From: Acidobacteriaceae bacterium
GTDB taxonomy: Bacteria > Acidobacteriota > Terriglobia > Terriglobales > Acidobacteriaceae
Assembly: GCA_030041515.1 (NCBI GenBank)
Contig: JASHNS010000089.1
Location: forward strand, 1-64,000
Reading direction: 5' to 3'
Length of the DNA: 64,000 bases
Notes under the pieces: model-generated
Told to the model about the DNA's origin: nothing
The model's input: the letters and a program-made list of their open reading frames with translations, nothing else
Databases searched by the model: none
Translations under genes and position numbers: made by a program
Shown here: in pieces, positions 17,297 through 24,582 of the stretch
How positions within the stretch are numbered: position 1 is the stretch's first letter
Layout: the number at the start of each line of letters is the position of its first letter

Positions 17297-17630
17297 ATTC
17301 GAGCAAACCTCGGAACGAGTCCCCCTGCCCCCAAGGATGGCAATCCGTCAGCGTCAGAATCGGGACAAGCACTGGGCCGATCAGTGCATTATCGAATTTC
17401 AAGTGGTGGCCGGGTTGGTGTTTGCGCACGGCCCTTGCTGTTGTCCGAATGTTCTTCACCATAGTCGCGAAAAGTCCCCGCCCGGCAATTCTTGCGGCGT
17501 CGGATGCACGGACGAGAATACTTTGAAGAGGCACGGTAGCGAGGTAGCGCTGCGGAGGATCTGGCTCCGCCACAAGAGGGTTTCGCCGATCGAGAGGGAC
17601 AATTAAGAATTTCGCGATCTGAGCAGGCAT
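17280..17630 (-). CDS. Small protein directly behind riboswitch 2
   Basis: 116 residues from ATG 17630 with GGAGGAGTC upstream. That ribosome site is exactly the strand that can pair with the aptamer, which strongly supports the start. Sequence: MPAQIAKFLIVPLDRRNPLV, RYLATVPLQSILVRASDAAR, then basic KNIRTTARAVRKHQ and a hydrophobic NALIGPVLVPILTLTD. No domain recognised. The 3' end overlaps the AAA ATPase start by 17 bases. Confidence 0.6.
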   Translation of the reverse strand: MPAQIAKFLIVPLDRRNPLVAEPDPPQRYLATVPLQSILVRASDAARIAGRGLFATMVKNIRTTARAVRKHQPGHHLKFDNALIGPVLVPILTLTDCHPWGQGDSFRGLLEYEHSN

Positions 17631-17655
17631 AGCTGACTCCTCCGAGTTCAAGCCT

Positions 17656-17712
17656 CGCAGGAGTCATTTTCCTCTCGGGAGAGAGGCGATTAAGAGTGGA
17701 CTCCAACACCCG
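17656..17712 (-). ncRNA. Fluoride riboswitch 2 (U6/A38 variant)
   Basis: Read on the minus strand: P1 GGGTG (17711-17707) with CACT (17698-17695) around the loop TTGGAGTC. Then TTAATCG, the P3 hairpin CCTCTC-CCGA-GAGAGG region, AAAATGACTCCTGC. The pseudoknot GGAGTC/GACTCC is perfect. Positions 6 and 38 are U and A. Expression platform: TGACTCC (17666-17660) is complementary to GGAGTCA (17640-17634), which contains the ribosome site of the next gene. Free aptamer strand would block translation; the ligand-bound fold would release it. Confidence 0.85.
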
Positions 17713-17721
17713 CTCGCGTTC

Positions 17722-17751
17722 AGTATTCCCGGAGGGTGCACTGCGTGTCAA
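17722..17751 (-). promoter_or_regulatory. Sigma-70-type promoter for riboswitch 2
   Basis: On the minus strand: TTGACA (17751-17746), 18-base spacer, AATACT (17727-17722), with the aptamer about 10 bases further on. It is nearly the same as the riboswitch 1 promoter, including CGCAGT at the start of the spacer. Confidence 0.65.
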
Positions 17752-17903
17752 TCATAACTGCCGGGCGCGAACCAGACTGCTTATCACGGCGACAAATTCC
17801 GGGGTCGTACCAATTCGGGTTTTCCGAATGTGATTCCAATCCTTCCCTGGAAACACGCGCAACTTCTCAACCGGCGGATGTTCGATTGGCCAAGCCGCGT
17901 TAC

Positions 17904-18677
17904 TCATCGGGTTGGGTCCGTTGCAGCATGGGCAAATCGCCGCCGGAGCTCGTCCAGTTGGCTCTCAATATGGAGAGCCATTACTGCAAGCAGATCCCGG
18001 CCTTCTCGGGCTGCGGTCTCGGCCTTTGCCTTGAGCTTGCCCATATCGCTCCTGGAAAGGTCCGCAATTTCGAGTTCGACGACAGAAAGCCGGTTCCGGA
18101 TCTGCCTCAAGCGACGCAAAACACGAACCAAATCTGCTGCGGTCCCGGAGCCCTCAACCGCTTCGGGGCGATATTCGGAATCCATGACGATCCGGCGAAG
18201 CGCGTCTTCATCGCCGACTGCATACGCCGCATTGACCTCCAGCATCGAGCGTTCTCGTCGCGCGCGATCCACCTCGTTGGTTGCGGTATCGGGATGAACC
18301 TGTCTGGCCGCTTCCCGATAAAGACTCTTCAGTTCGCTGAGTGGCGAGAAAAGGGGCACTTCATGAGTCTCGCTAAGGGCCGCTGAATGAGATTCCTGAT
18401 CTGGCAGGTGTGGCTGAGGGGCGTGGCTCCTATCGTCGGAAATGCCAAACTGTTCTGCCGGGAAATTCGCGAGTCGAACCTTCCACTCCTTGAGTTGGGC
18501 ATTGAGAGTTCCCAGCTTGAGAAGATAAAGCTGCTCAAACTCTGCCAGTTCTGCCTTCCAGGTCGTGAGCCTGTGTTCCTGGCTTGCGAGATCTGCTTCG
18601 AGCCAGGTCAATTCCGCTCGCCTGGAGGCCAGCTCTTCATCTTCCGGTGATGGCCGATGCACAGCTTCCGCTTTCAT
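17904..18677 (-). CDS. J-domain protein with coiled-coil N- and C-termini
   Basis: 257 residues from ATG 18677. The first 80 residues are a predicted coiled coil (LTWLEADLASQEHRLTTWKA). A J-domain follows at about 115-165: LKSLYREAARQVHPDTATNE with the diagnostic HPD, then MLEVNAAYAVGDEDALRRIV. A second coiled coil (VRVLRRLRQIRNRLSVVELE) ends the protein. J-domains stimulate the ATPase of Hsp70/DnaK, so this is likely a client- or site-specific co-chaperone. There is no Gly/Phe or zinc region, so it is not DnaJ itself. It lies about 190 bases upstream of riboswitch 2 on the same strand and could read through it. Confidence 0.8.
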   Translation of the reverse strand: MKAEAVHRPSPEDEELASRRAELTWLEADLASQEHRLTTWKAELAEFEQLYLLKLGTLNAQLKEWKVRLANFPAEQFGISDDRSHAPQPHLPDQESHSAALSETHEVPLFSPLSELKSLYREAARQVHPDTATNEVDRARRERSMLEVNAAYAVGDEDALRRIVMDSEYRPEAVEGSGTAADLVRVLRRLRQIRNRLSVVELEIADLSRSDMGKLKAKAETAAREGRDLLAVMALHIESQLDELRRRFAHAATDPTR

Positions 18678-18705
18678 CACAGCCCCGAGTGCTGCGTTTG
18701 AGAGT

Positions 18706-18711
18706 CATTAT
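18706..18711 (-). promoter_or_regulatory. Possible -10 box of the J-domain gene
   Basis: TATAAT on the minus strand 29 bases upstream of the J-domain start. A -35 match (TCTTCC at the proper 17-base spacing) is weak. Confidence 0.4.
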
Positions 18712-18763
18712 ACGAAGCTGAGGACAATGGGAAGACGGTCCGGCATCGTGAAACGCAGTCATC

Positions 18764-18792
18764 TTGACAACCACCTGCCGACGGCTCATCAT
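18764..18792 (+). promoter_or_regulatory. Promoter for riboswitch 3 and the hydrogenase-like operon
   Basis: TTGACA (18764-18769), 17-base spacer, CATCAT (18787-18792), about 20 bases before the aptamer. The -10 match is only moderate. Confidence 0.45.
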
Positions 18793-18811
18793 GGGCCTGA
18801 ACATCTCGATC

Positions 18812-18861
18812 AGGTGATGGAAGCCCACCTTTAACCGCCTTCACGGCTGATGATTCCTACC
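18812..18861 (+). ncRNA. Fluoride riboswitch 3
   Basis: P1 AGGTG (18812-18816) and CACCT (18826-18830) enclose ATGGAAGCC. Then TTAACCG, the short P3 GCC-TTCAC-GGC, TGATGATTCCTACC. The canonical A6 and U38 are present. The pseudoknot is GGAA with TTCC: where other copies pair G with C at position 11/44, this one has A with U, a compensatory change. One G/A mismatch and an extra loop base are unusual. No terminator or ribosome-site pairing is obvious in the 220 bases before hyfC. Confidence 0.8.
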
Positions 18862-19081
18862 CTTATGAGGAGCCGCGCCGTGAAGAGGATCGTCCGGAAG
18901 TTTGCGCCAGACACACAATACCCCGCTTCAGATTTCCTCCCCCTTAGCCTTCAGCCAATCCAGTCGTGGTTCGGGTCGATGACCTGCCTGATCGCAGTGC
19001 GTCGATGTTGAATTGATTCGCCTCGATGAGTCCGGAAAATTTTCGTTGGAAATTGCAAAATGCTTGTTCAGGTGAGTACTG
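18862..19081 (+). other. Leader between riboswitch 3 and hyfC
   Basis: It contains a possible 48-codon reading frame (18865-19011) starting MRSRAVKRIVRKFAPDTQYP, with no proper ribosome site, overlapping the end of the aptamer. It may be chance or a leader peptide. No terminator hairpin with T run seen. Confidence 0.35.
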
Positions 19082-20041
19082 ATGCTACGGACTGTTGTGT
19101 ACAACTTGGTTCAGCTCCTGTTCATCCTCGGCTTTGCGCCTCTGTACTCCGGCGTGCTTAGCCGGTTCAAAGAGAATGTGCAGAGCAGGCGCGGCCCCAG
19201 CATCCTTCAGCCGTATCGCGACCTCTGGAAACTCTTTCACAAGGACGAGGTCATCTCCTCACAAACAACCTGGATCTTCCGCTTTACTCCGTACCTGGTT
19301 TTTGTCGTTCCCCTGTTCGTTGCCAGCCTCATACCGGTCCTGACGGACTATCCACTGGCCTTCGCCTTCATGGGCGACATGCTGGCGGCAGGTTTTTTCC
19401 TGGGACTCGGAGGCTTCTTCGCCGCGCTCGCCGCCGTTGACACTGGCAATCCTTACGGCCCCATGGGAGCAAGCCGAACGCGCATGGTAGGCTTCTTGGC
19501 TGAACCGGTTTTCATGATCGTTTTCTTCACCGTTTCTTTCGTCGCTCAGTCGACAATCCCGTACATCGTTCAGCAACAATGGGTCGCGAGTCCCGCCGCC
19601 TTCTTTTCTCCCGCGCACATCTTGTTGCTGATCGCCTTTTTCATGCTGATCCTGGCGGAAGGAGGGAAGATCCCCGTGGATAATCCGACGGGGCACTTCG
19701 AACTGGCCATGATCGACGAATCGAAGGGGCTGGAATACTCAGGGCGCGGCGCTGCGCTGATGAAGTGGGGCGGCCAGATGAAGTTTCTGGTACTCACCTG
19801 TGTTTTCCTGAACGTCCTGCTGGCGCCCTGGGGGCTGGCCAAAGACTTATTCGTCAACCACCTTTTACTGGCGATTCCTCTCACCCTTCTCAAGATTCTT
19901 CTGTTTACGGTGATTCTGGTGGTGATTGAAACCTCTCTCGCCAAGCTGCGCCTCTTCCGCATCAGCGAGTTTCTCGGAGCCGCATTCATCATCTCTGTTG
20001 CGGCCATGATTGCCAGCATCTTTTCAACTCCGGGTGTCTAG
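19082..20041 (+). CDS. hyfC: Hydrogenase-4/FHL-like membrane subunit, NuoH homologue
   Basis: 319 residues, eight or so membrane helices. It matches HyfC/HycD/NuoH: GVLSRFKENVQSRRGPSILQ and PYRDLWKLFHKDE at the N-terminus, the loop GNPYGPMGASRTRMVGFLAE, and the acidic quinone-site-like loop GKIPVDNPTGHFELAMIDES with the conserved acidic residues. In complex I and energy-converting hydrogenases this subunit anchors the peripheral arm and links redox chemistry to ion transport. It is the first gene of a seven-gene unit behind riboswitch 3. Confidence 0.88.
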   Translation: MLRTVVYNLVQLLFILGFAPLYSGVLSRFKENVQSRRGPSILQPYRDLWKLFHKDEVISSQTTWIFRFTPYLVFVVPLFVASLIPVLTDYPLAFAFMGDMLAAGFFLGLGGFFAALAAVDTGNPYGPMGASRTRMVGFLAEPVFMIVFFTVSFVAQSTIPYIVQQQWVASPAAFFSPAHILLLIAFFMLILAEGGKIPVDNPTGHFELAMIDESKGLEYSGRGAALMKWGGQMKFLVLTCVFLNVLLAPWGLAKDLFVNHLLLAIPLTLLKILLFTVILVVIETSLAKLRLFRISEFLGAAFIISVAAMIASIFSTPGV

Positions 20042-20055
20042 AAAGGACGGCAGCG

Positions 20056-20748
20056 GTGAGCGGCACACACACGCAGCTGATCGATGGACTGAACGCCCTC
20101 ACCGCGGGGCTGGTGCTGCTGAGCGCCTTCGGGATGGTGACGACTCGCCAGGTGCAGGGCGTGATACGGTTCCTCGTCGTGCAGTCTCTTTTTGTGGCTG
20201 CGTCCGCATTCCTGATTGGATTCGACCGTCGCTCGACGGACCTTGTGGAGTTAGGCGTGATCATGATCGCGTCGAAAGTGATCACCATTCCATGGGTGCT
20301 CAGGCGGATGCTGCCGGGCGAAGTCTATGAGCGGCGGGAGATCAACCAGGCCGTTAACATTCCCTCGTCTCTTCTCCTGGCGCTGCTGCTGGCCATCGCT
20401 GCGGAGTTCCTGGTCGGCCCTTTGGTCGCCACTACGTCAGACCCTGTAATCCATGTGAACTTACCCATTGGGATGGCCGGACTGCTGATCGGCGGGTATA
20501 CCCTGATTGCTCGCCGCGAGGCTATTCCTCAGCTTATCGGCCTGTTGGCCATGGAAAATGGGGCCTTTTTTGCGGGCATCTCCATCGCCCCCGACCTTCC
20601 CCTGATTGCTGAGCTGGCCATTGCGATCGATGTGATTCTGATCGCGGTCGTCGTCGGCCTGCTGACACGGAACATTACGGAAACCATTGGAACGTCCGAA
20701 GCGGCAGCCATGAGCGAACTGAGAGAGGAGCCTCACTCATGGCGCTGA
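20056..20748 (+). CDS. hyfE: Hydrogenase-4-like membrane subunit E, NuoK-like
   Basis: 230 residues starting at GTG 20056. Six to seven membrane helices (LNALTAGLVLLSAFGMVTTR, FLVVQSLFVAASAFLIGFD, then ALLLAIAAEFLVGPLV, and LIGLLAMENGAFFAGISIA). The LLAMENG segment with a membrane Glu is typical of the NuoK-like half of HyfE. Overlaps hyfF by 10 bases, indicating tight co-translation. Confidence 0.82.
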   Translation: MSGTHTQLIDGLNALTAGLVLLSAFGMVTTRQVQGVIRFLVVQSLFVAASAFLIGFDRRSTDLVELGVIMIASKVITIPWVLRRMLPGEVYERREINQAVNIPSSLLLALLLAIAAEFLVGPLVATTSDPVIHVNLPIGMAGLLIGGYTLIARREAIPQLIGLLAMENGAFFAGISIAPDLPLIAELAIAIDVILIAVVVGLLTRNITETIGTSEAAAMSELREEPHSWR

Positions 20749-22184
20749 TGGTTGCCGTCTTTCTCCCGCTGCTGGCAGCATTGCTGTGCTGGTTGAAACC
20801 GTTACGCTCAATTGCCTGGGGCATAACGGTGTTTTGCCTCGCGGTCAGCTTTGCCGCGACAGTCGTAACTGCGGGACAGGTTCTTGGGAGGGGGCGCGTC
20901 GTTGCCATTCCGGGCTGGATCGAAGTGGACGGCTTGGGTTGTCTCGTACTTCTTCTGGTCACCTTTGTCTGTACGCTGGCCGCGATCTATGCAGGCGGTT
21001 ACATGCGCCACGGCAGCTCATCCAAGGCGCGGTTATGGTGGTTCTACTCGAACTACAACCTGCTGGTGTTTGCTCTGGCTGTCGTACCAGCGATCAAACG
21101 CACGAATCTGGTGTGGGTGGGGGTAGAGCTGGTGACCCTGTTCGCAACTCTGCTGGTCGCTTATGAGAGTACCGCCGGCGCGCTTGAGGCCTCCTGGAAG
21201 ATGGCGATCCTGACGATTATGGGAGCGCCGATCTCTCTGTTCGGATTTCTGGTTCTCTATTGGGCCTTCCGCAGCGCTGGCGGTGGGCTGGCGGAAACCT
21301 GGGCTGGCCTCTATGCCATGTCGTCAACGATGCCGCCGAACCTGCTGAAGTTCTCATTCCTGCTGGTATTCGTGGGATTCGGCGCGAAGGCGGGCCTGGC
21401 TCCCATGCATACCTGGCTCCCGGATGCCCATAGCCAGGCGCCCACGCCCGTATGCGCCGTGCTGTCCGGAGTTAAGACTACGGTGCCGCTCTACGTGATC
21501 CTGCGTTTCCTTTCCATCATCCTTGCGTCACCGGAGGCGCGCTTGGGGGAATGGATGGTGGTGATCGGCCTCTTTTCAGTGGGGATCGCAGCATTTCTGC
21601 TGCTACAGGTGAGGGAATACAAACGAATGTTTGCCTTCTCCACAGTGGAGCATATGGGCATCATCCTGGTCGCGGCCGGCTTTGCGACTCACGAAGCGGC
21701 CTACGGAGCCATGGCGCAGATGCTGAACCACGCCATCACCAAGTCACTTTGCTTCTACGCTGCGGGCATGGTGCTGCTGGCGCTCGGAACCCGCCAGATC
21801 AGCGAAGTGCGCGGGCTCTTTCGAACTTCACCCTTCGCCGGTAGTGCGCTGCTGCTGTGCTCGCTGGCCATCGCCGGGGCTCCGCCGTTTCCGATATTTC
21901 TGAGTGAATTTTCTATTCTTTCAGCAGGCCTTCGCGCCGGACATCCTGCCGCAGTTACGATTCTGGCAATTTTCATCGTTATCGCGTTTGTAGCGATCCT
22001 GCTGCAGGTGAACGGCATGTTGTTCGGCAAGCCTCAGCCGTCGGCGCCGGCGGCGGCAATACCCTTAAGCTGTCGCACGGCGGTGGTGCTGGCCGCGATT
22101 CCAGTTGTCATTCTGGGTGTTTACATTCCCGGCCCCGTGCATTCCCTCCTGACGCTGGCCGCGCAGCAATTAGGAGGACGTTGA
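20739..22184 (+). CDS. hyfF: Hydrogenase-4-like antiporter subunit F, NuoN/M-like
   Basis: 481 residues with about 14 membrane helices. It has the proton-antiporter hallmarks: LVWVGVELVTLFATLLVAY with the membrane Glu, FGAKAGLAPMHTWLPDAHSQ with the key Lys, and FAFSTVEHMGIILVAAGFAT. It matches HyfF, the mid-sized ion-translocating subunit of hydrogenase 4. The 3' end is one base from the next start. Confidence 0.88.
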   Translation: MALMVAVFLPLLAALLCWLKPLRSIAWGITVFCLAVSFAATVVTAGQVLGRGRVVAIPGWIEVDGLGCLVLLLVTFVCTLAAIYAGGYMRHGSSSKARLWWFYSNYNLLVFALAVVPAIKRTNLVWVGVELVTLFATLLVAYESTAGALEASWKMAILTIMGAPISLFGFLVLYWAFRSAGGGLAETWAGLYAMSSTMPPNLLKFSFLLVFVGFGAKAGLAPMHTWLPDAHSQAPTPVCAVLSGVKTTVPLYVILRFLSIILASPEARLGEWMVVIGLFSVGIAAFLLLQVREYKRMFAFSTVEHMGIILVAAGFATHEAAYGAMAQMLNHAITKSLCFYAAGMVLLALGTRQISEVRGLFRTSPFAGSALLLCSLAIAGAPPFPIFLSEFSILSAGLRAGHPAAVTILAIFIVIAFVAILLQVNGMLFGKPQPSAPAAAIPLSCRTAVVLAAIPVVILGVYIPGPVHSLLTLAAQQLGGR

Positions 22185-22185
22185 C

Positions 22186-23811
22186 ATGGGCGCCTGTTCC
22201 TCATCCATGGAAGAACGCGGAAGAACAACCCTGAACGACGTGGCCGCGGCCATCGAAGGCCGCTTTGGAAACGACATTTCCCGCACCCCGGCCAGCCATG
22301 GCTGCGCGCTCACATATTCCCTGACAAAGCCAAGTTCGTTGCCCGCGGTGTGCAGGTCGCTGTTTTGGGACTGCGGCTGCCTGTTGGGCGGCATCATTGC
22401 CGAAGAACAACCCGGCCGCTGGCAGATGCATTACGTGTTTCTTCTCCTGTTGTCGGGATGGATCGATGTGGTGCTCACCTTGCCGATCGAAACAACCACC
22501 GTGCCCAGCATCGTGGCCGAGGTGCATGCGGCCGACTGGCACGAGCGCGAGATCGAAGATCTTTTTGGCATTCGCTTCGAGAACCATCCCCGCCTGGGCG
22601 ACTTCGTTCTTCACGACCAGATCTGGCACGAGGGGATCGATCCGATGCGCAGGAACTTTTCGGCGAGCCCCGCTCAACTGGGGAAACAGCTGGACCTGGA
22701 GTGGCAGCCATTGCTGGTCGTGGGCGACCCTGGTTCGTTCGCTATGCCCGTCGGACCGGTGTACACGGGGGGCCTTGGCGAATCTCTGCATTTCCTGCTG
22801 GAGACGGTCGGAGAAGACGTTATCCGCGCCATTCCGCGGTTGTTTTACAACTACCGTGCGGTGGAGAAAATCGCCGAAGGGCGAACCGTGCCGGATGCGC
22901 TGCTGCTCGCGGAGCGCTTCGCGGCAACTTCGGCGTTTGCGCATTCGCTGGCATTCTGCCAGGCGGTGGAGAGAATCCATTCCGTCGAAGTGTCGGCAAG
23001 AGCCGCGCTCCTGCGTGTTCTGTTTTGCGAACTGGAGCGGCTCAGACAACACGTGGCTGCAATCTCGGCGATTTGTGATTCCACGGCATTAGCGGTTCCA
23101 GCGGCCCAGACCTCCATCATTACAGAACAGTTGTTGCGCGCCTCGGGCATCCTTGCCGGACACCGGTATCTCTTCGGATTGAACGTTCCGGGTGGACTCA
23201 GCCGCGATTTCAAGACGGAGGAATGCAGGAAACTCCTGGCATCGGCCGACGAAGCGGAACGGGAATTGCGCGTCTTGGAGAAGCGCCTTCGCTACAGCAG
23301 CAGCTTTCTCGATCGTCTGGAAGACGTCGGCGTTGTCAAGGGCGCGAACGCCCGCGATCTGAATCTGGTGGGCCCTATCGGCCGCGCATCCGGTCAGCAC
23401 TGCGATCTGCGGAAAGCTTGCCCCTATTCGGGTTACGAGCGGCTCACGTTTGAAGTGCCCTGTGAAACTGAGGGCGACGGTTATGCGCGGCTGCGCATCC
23501 TGTTTGCGGAGGCGGCCCAGTCCGTGAGGCTGATGCACCAGGCAGTCGATGCCCTTGAGCCCGGACCTGTCCGCATTCCTTGTGAGGGGAACCACCCGGG
23601 CGCGGCGCTGGGATGGGCGGAAGCGCCCAGAGGAGCAACGCTTCACTGGGTCAGTATCGACGAGAAAGGCCTGGTCGAGCGGTATCACGCGATCACGCCG
23701 TCCTTCAACAACTGGCTTGGCTTTTTTATGGCGGCCGAGAATTTTGCGTTTCAGGATTTCCCGATCATTCTCGCAACCTGGGGGCTGTCCGCAACAGAGT
23801 GTGACCGGTAG
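22186..23811 (+). CDS. hyfG: NuoCD-like large subunit without NiFe ligands
   Basis: 541 residues, a NuoC-NuoD fusion as in HycE/HyfG. The NuoC part includes ADWHEREIEDLFGIRFENHP (about 116-135), the NuoD part FYNYRAVEKIAEG. In nickel-iron enzymes the segment before FAHS reads CGICGFAHS; here it is ATSAFAHS (247-254), with both cysteines missing. The C-terminal DPCxxC motif is also gone: the protein ends ATWGLSATECDR. So this cannot hold a NiFe centre and is unlikely to be a hydrogenase. It fits the energy-converting-hydrogenase-related (Ehr) class, of unknown reaction. The ribosome site TAGGAGG is strong. Confidence 0.85.
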   Translation: MGACSSSMEERGRTTLNDVAAAIEGRFGNDISRTPASHGCALTYSLTKPSSLPAVCRSLFWDCGCLLGGIIAEEQPGRWQMHYVFLLLLSGWIDVVLTLPIETTTVPSIVAEVHAADWHEREIEDLFGIRFENHPRLGDFVLHDQIWHEGIDPMRRNFSASPAQLGKQLDLEWQPLLVVGDPGSFAMPVGPVYTGGLGESLHFLLETVGEDVIRAIPRLFYNYRAVEKIAEGRTVPDALLLAERFAATSAFAHSLAFCQAVERIHSVEVSARAALLRVLFCELERLRQHVAAISAICDSTALAVPAAQTSIITEQLLRASGILAGHRYLFGLNVPGGLSRDFKTEECRKLLASADEAERELRVLEKRLRYSSSFLDRLEDVGVVKGANARDLNLVGPIGRASGQHCDLRKACPYSGYERLTFEVPCETEGDGYARLRILFAEAAQSVRLMHQAVDALEPGPVRIPCEGNHPGAALGWAEAPRGATLHWVSIDEKGLVERYHAITPSFNNWLGFFMAAENFAFQDFPIILATWGLSATECDR

Positions 23812-23823
23812 AGGTGGAACGGA

Positions 23824-24579
23824 ATGAGCTTTTGGTTTTGGCATGGCCTGCGCAGAGGTGTTCAATCGACCCGCTACCCGCAAAAAGCGGAGACAGCGAT
23901 GGGCGTTTCTCCGGGCCGCCCCGTCAACACGGACTTCTCTTCACCTGACGAGGCCCAGCTTGCTGCAGCGATATGCCCCGTGAACGCCATCCTCGCGCAG
24001 GGCAAATCGGCTTTGGTCGATCCGGGGAAATGCGTGCATTGCCTGCGCTGCCGCTGGGGTATACCCACTCCCATGAATTGGGATGCCGGGTACGAATGGG
24101 CCAGGCCGTCGGCGGGAAACGGCGAAGGTGCGACCTTTCCTGCGTCGTTTTCCAAGTCCCTGCACATCATGGTCGTGGACGCAGGAGACTGTGGCGCCTG
24201 CCTGCACGAAGTGAAGCAGCTCAACAATCCTCTCTACAACATGCACCGGCTGGGATTCTTCTTCACCGCGACTCCACGTGCCGCCGACCTTTTGCTGGTT
24301 GTGGGACCAGTGAGTGAAAACATGCGCGGGGCGCTGCAAAAATCATGGGAAGCAATGCCCAGCACCAGGCGAGTGATGGCGGTAGGCAGTTGTGCCATTT
24401 CAGGCGGTGTCTTTGGCCGCAGCTTTATGTGCGCGGGTGGGGTAGGGTCAGTCTTGCCGGTGAACTTTGAAGTTCCGGGAAATCCACCGCCTCCGCTGGC
24501 CATCCTGCACGGTCTGCTGATGGCCACGGGCCGGAAGCCTGCCACAAAAAGTGAGCCTGTCGCCGAAGGGAGATCTTGA
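23824..24579 (+). CDS. hyfI: Ferredoxin-NuoB fusion, small subunit of the hydrogenase-like complex
   Basis: 251 residues. The N-terminus (WFWHGLRRGVQSTRYP) resembles HyfH-type proteins. A ferredoxin-like part has Cys51, Cys70, Cys73 and Cys76 (ICPVNAI, DPGKCVHCLRC), enough for one 4Fe-4S cluster. The NuoB-like part has CGAC (123-126), GSCAISGG (Cys190), and VPGNPPPP in which the usual PGCPP cysteine is Asn220. Cys203 nearby may compensate. Together the two iron-sulphur sites could pass electrons to the large subunit, although the second site is irregular. The HyfH/HyfI functions appear fused and trimmed. Confidence 0.75.
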   Translation: MSFWFWHGLRRGVQSTRYPQKAETAMGVSPGRPVNTDFSSPDEAQLAAAICPVNAILAQGKSALVDPGKCVHCLRCRWGIPTPMNWDAGYEWARPSAGNGEGATFPASFSKSLHIMVVDAGDCGACLHEVKQLNNPLYNMHRLGFFFTATPRAADLLLVVGPVSENMRGALQKSWEAMPSTRRVMAVGSCAISGGVFGRSFMCAGGVGSVLPVNFEVPGNPPPPLAILHGLLMATGRKPATKSEPVAEGRS

Positions 24580-24582
24580 CTT

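Noticed and set aside
17736..18386. Long plus-strand frame opposite the J-domain gene
   Set aside because: It is antisense to a well-supported J-domain protein and is typical of GC-rich shadow frames.
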